64,000 bases of DNA from Anaerolineae bacterium (lineage in GTDB: Bacteria > Chloroflexota > Anaerolineae > Aggregatilineales > Phototrophicaceae): NCBI GenBank assembly GCA_022823945.1, contig JAJEBK010000011.1, positions 1-64,000 on the forward strand. Reading direction: 5' to 3'. Numbering within the stretch: position 1 is the stretch's first letter; every line of letters begins with the position of its first letter. Below the pieces are notes generated by a model that worked only from the letters and a program-made list of their open reading frames with translations, did not search any database and was not told where the DNA came from. The position numbers and the translations under genes are program-made. Shown here in pieces: positions 27,064 to 35,924 of this stretch.

Positions 27064-28980
27064 ATGAGCAGCGCAAAAACCAAGGCAATTGTGGCCGGCT
27101 TCGTCCTGACCCTGCTGATTGTGCTGGCGATCGCTCCCGCTGGTGCCGGCGATGTCGCCCTGAGCCTGAACAGCGGCGAAGAGAACGAAGTCTTCTGGGT
27201 TGAAGGCGAGCCGTCGCTGGTCATGAACGGCTTTGACCTTTCCGCCTTTGCCGATGACTTGCCTGTGGCGCTGGATGCAGTGACCTTGTCGGTAGAAACG
27301 CCAGTGCCCGGCGGGCGCGTTGTGGTGGTGGTGTACGAAGATGCGACTGGCGGCGCGCCGCGCGATGCCACGCTTGTTTATCGCGAGGTCGTTTCAATCA
27401 ACGAATCTGGCAATGTGCGCATCGCTCTGTCTGAGCCAGCTTTCGTCAACGAGACAGTGGCTTGGGTCGGGTTTTATCTGCCAGTGGGCTTCCGCTTTTA
27501 TGCCGATACTTCCGGCGCGTCTGCCTTGACTTATTGGGCTTGGACGCCGGGCGGTCCTTTCGACCTCAGCTCGCCAGCGCGCGCTGTGGTTTTGGGTCCT
27601 GGCGATGGCAGCGAGCCAGTCAACATTCAGATGGATGGCATCGCGCGCATCGGCATTGAGCTGCGGGAAGCCACGGGTCTGGAATTGGCGCGTCTCGCTC
27701 CGCTTGGGCAACAGGTGGCGGAAGATGCTGAAGTGGATGTCTCCAATTTCAAAGAACATCACAATTGCCCGGGCTTCTTGTGGGAACCCGGCAGTTCTTC
27801 GGTCGATCTGACCTGCCTGGTCGGTTCGCCAGTCGAGGCACCGGTGGTCATTCAAGATGCCCCAGAGGGGTTCATCGATGTCCAGCGCGAAGGCCCACTC
27901 TACAAACTCGTAGCGGAGAATTACAGCGTTTTGCCCGAGCCGGTGATGCACTGCATCCGCGTGCCAGAAGAACATCGGGAAACGGCGGTGATTGGCGAGG
28001 CGCGCGATATCCCGGAGCGTTGGTACATCCTGCCCTCAGTGCGTTATGACGACATGGTTTGCGCCGACATCAGCTTCGTCAATTATGTCGCCTATTTCTT
28101 GCCGCGCAGCCCCGGCTCCGTGCAGAATGTCAACCTGGTTATTGGCTGGTCGCGGGTCGCTCCACATCCGGCCATTTGTGGCTTGCCGCTCAAAATCACG
28201 GCCGCGGTCGTCAATACCGGGCGCGAAGAGTTCTTCACCGACGACGGCAACTTCCAGATCAGCGTGGAGAATATCCACCTGGAATCGGGTTTTCTCTTCC
28301 CGGTTAAGGATATTTCTGTGCCAGCTTGGCGCTTCAAACCGGGCGACCGGCGCGGCGTGCCCATTGAGTTCCTGAATGAAAATGAAGTGGTCCGCGACGG
28401 CACTACGATTGGTGACCGTTATCGCCTGCAAATCCGCATTGACAGCGCTTCTCAGGTCGAAGAGACCAACGAATCTGACAATATGTGGTTCACAGAATAT
28501 ATGCTTTCTCCCGTGCATTCGACCTATCAATGCTTTGACAGAAAACCGGACGATGGCTCTCCAGCGCATTATCCACCGGTTTGCGATCCAGAAAATTACC
28601 ACCCGCGCTATGGACAGGGCAATTCGCCAGGGCACGATATCGACTTGCAGACTTATGACTACGCTGTGCAGCAGCCGCTGAACCCGAATGGTTTTGGTTT
28701 TGGCTTGTATGGCTACAGCAAGTGCCTGGAAGCGCATTACTATGACACTAGCACCAGCACGAGCGATTACATTGACTACTGGCACGATCGTGGCGAGTTG
28801 GACTTCGACGAGATCGGCATGGGCTTGGGCGCTTGCGAAATCAGGGAGGTTAGTAAAGAATCGGGTGATTTCAGCGACAAAGGCGATTACTGCGAATGCT
28901 TGGCAAACTTGCCTGGTCAATACGCAATTGGAGAAGACCAGTGTAATGCTATCTGGAACCAGATTACAGATTCGCAATAA
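27064..28980 (+). CDS. Secreted protein with CARDB-like domain
   Basis: 638 residues from the ATG at 27064; the upstream extension carries no signal peptide. Residues 1-28 are a signal peptide ending in AGA. The N-terminal half (about 30-225) is a beta-rich region of unknown family. A CARDB-like Ig fold spans about 355-480 and ends with VEETNESDNMWF, typical for this domain. The last 150 residues are rich in Tyr, Asp and scattered Cys. It is likely an extracellular adhesion or scaffold protein; no catalytic motif was recognised. Its stop codon TAA abuts, and may lie within, the inverted-repeat end of the element at 28981-29151. Confidence 0.65.
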   Translation: MSSAKTKAIVAGFVLTLLIVLAIAPAGAGDVALSLNSGEENEVFWVEGEPSLVMNGFDLSAFADDLPVALDAVTLSVETPVPGGRVVVVVYEDATGGAPRDATLVYREVVSINESGNVRIALSEPAFVNETVAWVGFYLPVGFRFYADTSGASALTYWAWTPGGPFDLSSPARAVVLGPGDGSEPVNIQMDGIARIGIELREATGLELARLAPLGQQVAEDAEVDVSNFKEHHNCPGFLWEPGSSSVDLTCLVGSPVEAPVVIQDAPEGFIDVQREGPLYKLVAENYSVLPEPVMHCIRVPEEHRETAVIGEARDIPERWYILPSVRYDDMVCADISFVNYVAYFLPRSPGSVQNVNLVIGWSRVAPHPAICGLPLKITAAVVNTGREEFFTDDGNFQISVENIHLESGFLFPVKDISVPAWRFKPGDRRGVPIEFLNENEVVRDGTTIGDRYRLQIRIDSASQVEETNESDNMWFTEYMLSPVHSTYQCFDRKPDDGSPAHYPPVCDPENYHPRYGQGNSPGHDIDLQTYDYAVQQPLNPNGFGFGLYGYSKCLEAHYYDTSTSTSDYIDYWHDRGELDFDEIGMGLGACEIREVSKESGDFSDKGDYCECLANLPGQYAIGEDQCNAIWNQITDSQ

Positions 28981-29151
28981 TCGGGAGTGGTGAATTTGTG
29001 GAGTTGAAAACCCTGCCCCCATCCCCCAGCCCCTTGCCCCCAAAATGAGGGAAGGGGAGCGCTACGACGTTTTGAAGTCCCTCCCTCTTTATGGGGGAGG
29101 GATTTAGGGTGGGGGCAAATGGTGGCATATCCACGATTCTCACCACCCCGA
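28981..29151. mobile_element. MITE-like element with terminal inverted repeats (copy B)
   Basis: 171 bases between genes. The left end TCGGGAGTGGTGAATTTGTG and the reverse complement of the right end (TCGGGGTGGTGAGAATCGTG) match closely. Inside are two C/G-rich hairpins, one around AGCCCCTTGCCCC/GGGAAGGGGAG and one around CCCTCCCTC/GGGGGAGGG. The interior is nearly identical, in reverse orientation, to the repeat at 59198-59328. No open reading frame of note is inside, and no clear target duplication is seen. It could also act as a transcript end for the CARDB gene. Confidence 0.65.
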
Positions 29152-29202
29152 ATTATCGTAATGGGAACTCCTTTTTTCGAGAGTTGACATGGAATAGGGC
29201 CA

Positions 29203-29970
29203 ATGCGACTCAAGACGAATAAACGACTGGCGCGCCGCAATCGCCAGATCACCAACTACCTTTTCTTCGGCACCTTCGCTGCGTTGATTTTGGGCTTCAT
29301 CATCATCAACGCTTCGCTCTTCACCACCGATGTCCCCGACACACTGACCCTGATCGCGCAGTCGGCCATTCTGCCGGTGGCTTTTGTATTGACGGTCGTT
29401 TCAGTGCGCATGACCAACTTGTGGGCGCGCCGTCCACGCCCGGAAGATGCCATCGCCGGCGGACTGAAAGGCTTGAGCAACAAGAGCGTACTCTACAATT
29501 ATTATCACTTCCCGGCGCGGCATGTGCTGATCTGCCCACAGGGAGTCTTCGCCATCACCACGCGCTGGCACGATCAGCGCTTTACCTATCGCAATGGCAA
29601 ATTCCGCAGCCACAAGAACATCCTCAGCAAGTTTTTTTCAGCAATCCGCTTTGATGGCGTGGGCAATCCGCTGCGCGATGCCGAATTTGCCAGCGCTCGG
29701 GTGCAGCGCGCTATCGACGGTGTCGCCGATGATGTCCCTGTGCAGCCGCTGGTGGTTTTCATCGATCCCTCCGCAGAAATCGAATTTGAAGACGAGCCGT
29801 CATTGCCTGTCCTCTACGCCGACACCAAGAAAAGCCCCAACCTCAAAGATTTTATGCGCGACAAGAAACGTGAGCTGGACGAGACCGTTGGCGATTCCAA
29901 AGCCCGCAATGCCAGCCTGATGCCGCTGACCGACGAACAAATCGAAACTTTCGAAGCCGCCACCACTTGA
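29203..29970 (+). CDS. NERD-like domain membrane protein
   Basis: 255 residues. A basic N terminus is followed by two membrane segments (about 20-41 and 51-68), then a soluble domain. Residues about 80-195 resemble the nuclease-related NERD domain: GGLKGLSNKSVLYNYYH, then ARHVLICPQGVFAITT and a run of basic residues before SARVQRAI. The usual catalytic Glu/Lys pattern of nucleases is not clear, so activity is uncertain. The C-terminal tail is charged. AGGG precedes the ATG. It is 4 bases upstream of the glycosyltransferase gene and probably co-transcribed with it. Confidence 0.6.
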   Translation: MRLKTNKRLARRNRQITNYLFFGTFAALILGFIIINASLFTTDVPDTLTLIAQSAILPVAFVLTVVSVRMTNLWARRPRPEDAIAGGLKGLSNKSVLYNYYHFPARHVLICPQGVFAITTRWHDQRFTYRNGKFRSHKNILSKFFSAIRFDGVGNPLRDAEFASARVQRAIDGVADDVPVQPLVVFIDPSAEIEFEDEPSLPVLYADTKKSPNLKDFMRDKKRELDETVGDSKARNASLMPLTDEQIETFEAATT

Positions 29971-29974
29971 GCGC

Positions 29975-31843
29975 ATGCGCCACCTGCCGCTCATCCTGAT
30001 CTGCCTGCTGGGTTTTGCGCTACGCTTGCACAAGCTGGATGATGTGCCGCTGCGGGGCGATGAAGCCTTCAGCGTGCAATATTGGGCGGATACGCCGCTG
30101 GCAATTTCCCTCGGTGAGATTGCGCCGGGCGAGCCGCATACCCCCCTGGTCTATGCTGTGGCGCGGGCTTGGCGGATGCTTGTCGGCGGTGTGGACTCGG
30201 TGTTTGCACTGCGCTACCTGGCGGCATTGGGCAACATAATCGGCGCGGCTGGCATCTGGGCGTTGGGCTGGCGTCTGACTGGCGAAAGGCGTATCGGCCT
30301 GCTGGCGGCGCTGCTATGGGCTTTGCATCCCTATGAGATTTGGCACAGTCAGGAATTTCGCAATTATGCCTGGTGGGCGGGCTTGAGCGTGACATCGCTG
30401 TGGCTGGGCGCGCGGCTGGTCGAGCGTGATACTCGCGCCGACTGGCTGGCCTATGCGCTGATTGGTGGCTTCTGCGCGCTGGCGATATACACCGAACCAT
30501 TTACCACTTTGGCGGTTACGGGCTATGCGTTGCTGCATCGACGCCAGGATGGAGGCTTTCTGCGGCGATTGCTGAGCTTGCAGGCGCTGTTTGCTGCGCT
30601 GCTGGTCTTTGGCTTCGCGCTGCTGCAAGTGCGCTCGGGCTATGCGGCGACCTACCCGGGCTTGCAGCCGGCCTTCTCGCTGCCGGAGTATGTGACGGTC
30701 TTCGTGCCGACCTTGACTTTGGGCAGCAGCATCCCGCTGGACCAAGCTGCGCTGGGATTGGCGATATCGCTTTGGCTGGTCGTGGCTGCCGCAATCGTCT
30801 ACCACTATCGGCGCAGCGCTTTCCATTTGCTTGCGCTGGCGACTGTGCTGCCTTTGCTCGGGTTGGGCGTGGCTTCACAATTCTGGGATCTCTTCCACCC
30901 GCGTTATGTTCTGTCGGTCGCGCCGGCCATTTTGCTGCTGCTGGTGACAGGCAGCTTTTGCCTGGCGGAATGGCTGCGGCTTTGGATTCGTCTCGATGCG
31001 GGGGTATTGGCGCTACTGCTGCTTTCGCCTTGGTTTGCCCTGGCGGCGCTGACACTGGACGCGCACTATACCGATCCGTCTTTTCGCAAGGCGCCGGCCT
31101 GGGACGCGCTGGACGCATTCCTCAATGCACGGGTATCCGAGCGCGATCTTGTCATCCAGTTGGCCAGCGATGCGGCATTTGGCTATTATTATCGTGGCGC
31201 AGCGCCCGATATCGGTTTGCCTGTGAACGGGAGCCAATCGGTCGCGGATATTCAAGCGAGTTTGCGCGACCTGGTTGACGACTACGACAGTATATTTGTC
31301 GCCGCGCGCGAACAAGCTGGCTGGGGCAATGCTGGCGCGGTCGATGCCTGGCTGGGCGAGCATCGACAAGAGGTCATGCGCACCCATGCAGACGGCATGC
31401 CGGTCCGGCAGTATCGATCGCGGCAGGTCGAGCCGAGCGACGCGCCACTTGCGAGCTTTGCGGGCCTGGTGTCCTTGCTGCGTTATGAGTTTCATCCCGA
31501 ACCGTTGCCCACCGGCGAATGGCTGCTGTGGCTGGATTGGCAGCCACGGTCACACAGTGCGCGCGCCTTGAAGACATTTGTACATGTTTATGCGCTGGGC
31601 GCAGCGGGGCCGGGCGAGCTGGTCACGCAAGCCGACCAGTATCCACAGGCCGGCAGACAGGATGCAAGCGCCTGGGACTTGCAAGCGCCGTTCCGCGATG
31701 TGGTCTATCTGCCGGCGGCTGGCATTGCGGCTGGCGCTTACGAAATCCGCATCGGCTGGTATGAAGAAGCTACCGGCGAACGGCTGCGGGCAGAGCAGGG
31801 CGCTGATGCCTATACGCTGCTAAGATTCCAGCACGGTGGCTGA
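29975..31843 (+). CDS. GT39-type integral membrane glycosyltransferase
   Basis: 622 residues with about nine to ten membrane segments in the first 360, then a soluble outside region of about 250. The first outside loop carries PLRGDEAFS with the Asp-Glu pair expected in GT39/GT83 enzymes, followed by HTPLVYAVARAW. Such enzymes move a sugar from a polyprenyl-phosphate carrier to lipid or protein on the outer face. The C-terminal domain (about 490-622) looks beta-rich and may bind carbohydrate. Donor and acceptor are unknown. It shares the transcript of the NERD-like gene. Confidence 0.72.
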   Translation: MRHLPLILICLLGFALRLHKLDDVPLRGDEAFSVQYWADTPLAISLGEIAPGEPHTPLVYAVARAWRMLVGGVDSVFALRYLAALGNIIGAAGIWALGWRLTGERRIGLLAALLWALHPYEIWHSQEFRNYAWWAGLSVTSLWLGARLVERDTRADWLAYALIGGFCALAIYTEPFTTLAVTGYALLHRRQDGGFLRRLLSLQALFAALLVFGFALLQVRSGYAATYPGLQPAFSLPEYVTVFVPTLTLGSSIPLDQAALGLAISLWLVVAAAIVYHYRRSAFHLLALATVLPLLGLGVASQFWDLFHPRYVLSVAPAILLLLVTGSFCLAEWLRLWIRLDAGVLALLLLSPWFALAALTLDAHYTDPSFRKAPAWDALDAFLNARVSERDLVIQLASDAAFGYYYRGAAPDIGLPVNGSQSVADIQASLRDLVDDYDSIFVAAREQAGWGNAGAVDAWLGEHRQEVMRTHADGMPVRQYRSRQVEPSDAPLASFAGLVSLLRYEFHPEPLPTGEWLLWLDWQPRSHSARALKTFVHVYALGAAGPGELVTQADQYPQAGRQDASAWDLQAPFRDVVYLPAAGIAAGAYEIRIGWYEEATGERLRAEQGADAYTLLRFQHGG

Positions 31844-31859
31844 ACGAAGGGCGAATGGG

Positions 31860-31889
31860 TTGACACGAATCGCCGCTGACAAGTAGACT
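31860..31889 (+). promoter_or_regulatory. Promoter of the LysM/TIM-barrel gene
   Basis: A perfect TTGACA (31860-31865), an 18-base spacer and TAGACT (31884-31889), with the GTG start about 38 bases further. Confidence 0.55.
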
Positions 31890-31927
31890 GCAAGCATAAA
31901 TTGCCAGATCCTGGCAGGAGAGTGTAA

Positions 31928-33460
31928 GTGAGCCACGCCATTATTCGGCGGGTCTTGTTGCTTTTGTGGCTGTTTCCGGCGGTTGTCGGCGCGCAAGATG
32001 CCGAGTCCGCCGCGCCAATGGAGTTGATTTCCTATACGGTGCAGCCCGGCGACACGCTCTACGGCATTGCCAAGCAATATGCGATCTCACTTGACGACTT
32101 GCGCAGCCTGAACGGACTGCGCGAAGACGCTGTGCTGGAGGTGGGCGCAGCGCTGCTTGTGCCGCCTGTGGATGATTCGCGCTACTTCCACTATGCGGTC
32201 AAAGCGGGCGATTCGCTCTATGCGCTGGCGCGGCTCTTCGGCATAGCGCAAGCCGATTTGATGCGCCTGAACGCTATCGCTGCGGCCGAGTCGTTGCGCG
32301 CCGGGCAGATCATCAGGGTGCCATATCCATCAACAATCCCGCCCAAGCCGGGTTTTGGCTTTGGGATTCATGTTTTTGTCGAAAGCGGCGATGCGGATGC
32401 GCTGGCGGAGCAGGCGAAGCAGCTGGGCGTCAACTGGGCGAAGATTGATGTGGCTTGGTCTCGGATTGAAGCCGAACAAGGCAGCGCAGATTACGCCGAC
32501 CTGGATGCCCTCGTCAGGGCGCTGGATGCGGCGGACCTCAAGCTGCTGCTGAATGTCTATGACGCGCCCGATTGGAGCCGCGCCAACTACCGTGAGAACA
32601 TGAACAGCAAGCTGCTGGCTTATGGCGGACCACCAGCCGACCTCAATGACTTTTCTGCATTTCTTGCCCGGACTGTGGCGCGTTATGCGGGCCTTGTAGA
32701 TGCCTATGAAATCTGGAAAGCCCCCAACCTGCTGAAATACTGGAATGTGCCCGTCTATGACCAGCCGCCCAAAGAATCTGAGGCTGGTGATTTTGGCTTG
32801 CCCGCTTCGATTGCCCTGGGCACGGTCCATTATGCCGCCCTGCTGGAGCTGGCCTATGCCACGGTCAAAGCGCATGACGCCGACGCGCAGGTGATCAGCG
32901 CTGGCTTGGCGCCGGTGGGATTCACGGACAATTACAATTCCATCGCCACAGATATTTATCTTGACGACCTGCTGGCTGCTGGCGCGGCGGATTATGTAGA
33001 TGGCATCGGCGCGATCTTCAGCGCGTCGGCTGTGCCACCGACTTTGCCATGTTGTGAACAGCCGCCGGGCGTGGAATCGCATTATGAGTCTTTCTTGCAG
33101 AATTTCGGCGGCTTGATGGCGCATTATGCCGCGGCGCTGGACAAGCACCAGGTCGAACTGCCGCTGCTGCTCACGCAAGTGGGCTGGGGCACGACAGATG
33201 GCGCAAACCTGGCGGTGCCGGCGACGGGCTTTGAGTGGGTCAACTATACCAGCCAGGCGGAGCAGGCATTGTATGTACGGCAGGCTTATCAGTTGGCGCA
33301 AGAAATGGATGCGCTTTCGGCGATGTTCCTCTACAACTTGAATGGCTGCGCCGTCGGCGATGCAGAGGCTTGTTTCTTCAGCCTGGTAGATGCAAAAGGC
33401 GAGCGCCGCCCGGTCTTCAAGGCATATGAAGCGGTGCCGAAGCCTGCCAGTCCGCAGTAA
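31928..33460 (+). CDS. Secreted double-LysM protein with catalytically degenerate GH-A-type TIM barrel
   Basis: 510 residues from GTG at 31928, preceded by CAGGAGAG. Residues 1-22 form a signal peptide. Two LysM modules (about 36-79 and 87-132) bind glycan, probably peptidoglycan. Residues 145-505 resemble a clan GH-A glycosidase (NWAKIDVAWSRIE, LLLNVYDAPDW, DAYEIWKAPN, LTQVGWGTT). In active relatives the acid/base is the Glu of a WNEPN-type motif and the nucleophile is a Glu in a TEFGW-type motif. Here these positions read Ala265 (WKAPN) and Gln417 (TQVGW). The barrel is therefore probably a binding module and not a hydrolase. It ends three bases from the convergent LysM lipoprotein gene. 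Confidence 0.72.
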   Translation: MSHAIIRRVLLLLWLFPAVVGAQDAESAAPMELISYTVQPGDTLYGIAKQYAISLDDLRSLNGLREDAVLEVGAALLVPPVDDSRYFHYAVKAGDSLYALARLFGIAQADLMRLNAIAAAESLRAGQIIRVPYPSTIPPKPGFGFGIHVFVESGDADALAEQAKQLGVNWAKIDVAWSRIEAEQGSADYADLDALVRALDAADLKLLLNVYDAPDWSRANYRENMNSKLLAYGGPPADLNDFSAFLARTVARYAGLVDAYEIWKAPNLLKYWNVPVYDQPPKESEAGDFGLPASIALGTVHYAALLELAYATVKAHDADAQVISAGLAPVGFTDNYNSIATDIYLDDLLAAGAADYVDGIGAIFSASAVPPTLPCCEQPPGVESHYESFLQNFGGLMAHYAAALDKHQVELPLLLTQVGWGTTDGANLAVPATGFEWVNYTSQAEQALYVRQAYQLAQEMDALSAMFLYNLNGCAVGDAEACFFSLVDAKGERRPVFKAYEAVPKPASPQ

Positions 33461-33463
33461 TCC

Positions 33464-34555
33464 CTAGCCGCCGCCCCAGTCGAAGCGTCTCCAACTGCCC
33501 TGCTCGCCGACGAAGAAATAGACGCCCGCTTCGTTCTGCCGCGCCACACTGACACGCCATTGCAGGTTATGAATCTGATTATCATGAGGCGCAAAGGCGA
33601 CTGGCACGCGATAGCTGTTGGCTCTGGTGCGCTGGCGATGGTCGCTCGCATTGGTCTGGTTGCGCAGCTCGACCAGATAGACATCGTCCTCGCTCAGACC
33701 GCTAACGCCCACCCATTGCAAGACCAGTTCGCGCGAATTGATACGCTCGCCTTCCAGAGGATACAGCAGGCGAGGCGCGTGTTTGGTGGCGGTTGGCGTT
33801 GGCGTCTCCAAACCAGTTGGGGTTGGAAAGCGCGTCGGCAAAGGTGTCGGCTGCGGCACCTGGATGCACGCGCCGATATTCAATATGGGCACACAGTCTT
33901 CGCCGCCCGCCAGCAAGGTGAAATTGCAGCCCGACCAATTCAAATCGCTGTTGAGATCGCTGAGAATCTCAAGCGTCGTATTGTAGCGCTCGGCAATAGA
34001 GACCATGGTGTCGTTGGCAACGACCGTGTGGCAGCCCAGTGATGTGTCCGTTTGCAGGCCTGTCGCGCTGTCGATGCCGATAGTCGCCAGCAGCTCGACA
34101 GTCGCTTCCGCGCCGGCCGGTGTCGCAGTTGCGGTGGGGCGGGGGATGCGGATGGTCTGCCCGACCGGCAAGAAGTCGATGCTGAATACGCTGTCATTCA
34201 ACCGCACGACTTCTTGCGCGACTTCCAGTTGGTAGCCATAGCCAAAGACCTGAATGATGCCCATGAGCGTGTCATCCGCCTGGACATCGTATTCAAAAAA
34301 GGCCGGGCTGGGGCTTGGCGAGGGCGACACGGTCGGCAGTGGCGTATTGGTGCGCGGCGCGACAGTCACATGCTCTGTCGGCGCGTCGAGGTCGCCCGTG
34401 GGCGTTGGCGCAACAGTCGGGCGTGGAACGGACGTCGGGGTGGCACTCGCGACCGGGCTTGCAGTTGTGGTCGGCTGTTGGCCGGGGCGCAGGTTGCAGC
34501 CAGCCATGAACAGGCTCGCCAGCGTCAGCACAGCCAAGAGGCACAGGCGCGTCAC
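33464..34555 (-). CDS. LysM-domain lipoprotein
   Basis: 363 residues from GTG at 34555. A lipoprotein signal (LASLFMAGC, lipobox Cys near residue 20) predicts lipid anchoring. A Pro/Thr-rich linker, a first LysM (about 85-140), a second Cys-containing LysM (about 170-225), another PT linker and a C-terminal beta domain (about 255-360; LVLQWVGV, VYLVELRN, LQWRVSVARQ) follow in order. The layout repeats that of the upstream gene, suggesting a tandem duplication. The gene overlaps that one by four bases. It probably holds cell wall or a partner at the membrane surface. Confidence 0.72.
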   Translation of the reverse strand: MTRLCLLAVLTLASLFMAGCNLRPGQQPTTTASPVASATPTSVPRPTVAPTPTGDLDAPTEHVTVAPRTNTPLPTVSPSPSPSPAFFEYDVQADDTLMGIIQVFGYGYQLEVAQEVVRLNDSVFSIDFLPVGQTIRIPRPTATATPAGAEATVELLATIGIDSATGLQTDTSLGCHTVVANDTMVSIAERYNTTLEILSDLNSDLNWSGCNFTLLAGGEDCVPILNIGACIQVPQPTPLPTRFPTPTGLETPTPTATKHAPRLLYPLEGERINSRELVLQWVGVSGLSEDDVYLVELRNQTNASDHRQRTRANSYRVPVAFAPHDNQIHNLQWRVSVARQNEAGVYFFVGEQGSWRRFDWGGG

Positions 34556-35862
34556 GAGCTGGCTCCTGTGCCCAGCCAGACAAAGCTGCGTTCTCCCGAC
34601 GCATGCCTGACAGCGCCGCTATTTACATCAACGACGCTAACCTGCCAGATGTAGGTGTGCCTGGCAGCGTCGGTTGCCCCCCACTGGCTGGGGACGATGA
34701 AGAAGAGTTCGCGCGTATCGGCGCTGTGGGTGATGCTCTTGTCCACCGCGGTGATCGTAACGCGATAGCTGTCGTTTTCATCCAGCTTGCCCGTGCCCAC
34801 CCAGCGCAGAGTCACTTGCTCGTCCGCGGCGAAGAAGGTTTGCTCTGGCGGATCTTGCAGAAATGGCGCGTTGAAGGTGGCGGTGGCGGTCGGCGTGGGT
34901 GTCTCGCTGCCAGTCGCCGTGGGAATGGCTGTTTGGGTTGGCGTCGGCGCTGGCACGCGGACAAGTTGATTTTCACTCAGCTGCACGGTGCATTCTGGTC
35001 CGCCAAAAGCCGTGCTGAAATCGCAGAGCGAGAATTCGAGTTCAGGATTCAAATCCGACAAGCCCTTGGCATTGGTCTCATATCTTGTGGCAATGGAAAT
35101 CATCGAATCGCCCCTGCGCACAATATGCCACATCAAGCCGGGCAACAAGGTTGGCGTGGGAGTGGGCGCGAAGGGGTCGAATGCCAACAATGCCAGAGCG
35201 CTTTCTGCTGCGGCGCTGTCAGCGGCGGGGTTTGCGCTGGGCGCAGGGGTGGCCAGCGGGTCGATGGTGGGTGTTGGCGGCGGTACGCGTATCAGTTGCC
35301 CGGCGCGGATGATCGCTTCGTCGTTGATGCCATTCAGCGCCATGACGGTCGGCATGATTTCCAGGTTCTGATGCCCGCAAGCCAAAATGATGCCGATGAG
35401 CGAGTCGCCGGCTGCCACTTCGCGCAGGCAAGGCGCTGGCGTCGGTGTATCGCTGGGGATTTGTGTAGGCGCTGGGCTGGGGGTGTGGCTGGCTGTGGGT
35501 GGTCCCGGCGTAATTGTGGGACCACTCATACGCGTCGGTCTTTCCACAATCGCGGCCGGCGGCGCCTGGCGTGAATTCTCGGCCAGACGCGTCAGCAGCA
35601 GCGCGCCCGCTGCCGAAGCCAGGCACGCGACCAGCAGCACGATCAGGCAAGCGCTGAGCAACTGCCCGCGCCGTTGCAGGGAGGCTTCTGCCAGGTCGGT
35701 TTCGCCGCGGCGAAAATCGTATTGCGCCGGCTGCGCCCGGTTGGCAATTGTCTCGATGCTGGGCTCGATCTGCCCGATGCTTGCGCCGCAATTGACGCAG
35801 ACTGCCGCGCCGCGTTGATTGCGCGCCTGGCAGATCGGACAAACTTTGATCGCTTGGCTCAA
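34552..35862 (-). CDS. Membrane protein with zinc ribbon and two LysM modules
   Basis: 436 residues from a TTG start at 35862 that has a good GAGGAAG site. A cytoplasmic zinc ribbon uses Cys8, Cys11, Cys22 and Cys25 (CPIC, CVNC). One membrane segment (about 70-92) is followed by PT-rich linkers, two LysM modules (about 145-200 and 240-310) and a C-terminal Ig-like beta domain (about 335-430; VTLRWVGTG, YIWQVSVVD). The C-terminal halves of this protein and the next are similar. An inside zinc ribbon with outside cell-wall-binding modules could link the two compartments, but no function is proven. Confidence 0.7.
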   Translation of the reverse strand: MSQAIKVCPICQARNQRGAAVCVNCGASIGQIEPSIETIANRAQPAQYDFRRGETDLAEASLQRRGQLLSACLIVLLVACLASAAGALLLTRLAENSRQAPPAAIVERPTRMSGPTITPGPPTASHTPSPAPTQIPSDTPTPAPCLREVAAGDSLIGIILACGHQNLEIMPTVMALNGINDEAIIRAGQLIRVPPPTPTIDPLATPAPSANPAADSAAAESALALLAFDPFAPTPTPTLLPGLMWHIVRRGDSMISIATRYETNAKGLSDLNPELEFSLCDFSTAFGGPECTVQLSENQLVRVPAPTPTQTAIPTATGSETPTPTATATFNAPFLQDPPEQTFFAADEQVTLRWVGTGKLDENDSYRVTITAVDKSITHSADTRELFFIVPSQWGATDAARHTYIWQVSVVDVNSGAVRHASGERSFVWLGTGASS

Positions 35863-35924
35863 GCCGCTTCCTCGTCAGTCGCAGTTCTCCATCCACAATT
35901 ATACTGAATGGCAATGCGGCTCGC

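Noticed and set aside
29184..29189. TTGACA just before the NERD-like gene
   Set aside because: It lies only 14 bases before the start codon, so it cannot serve as a -35 for that gene.
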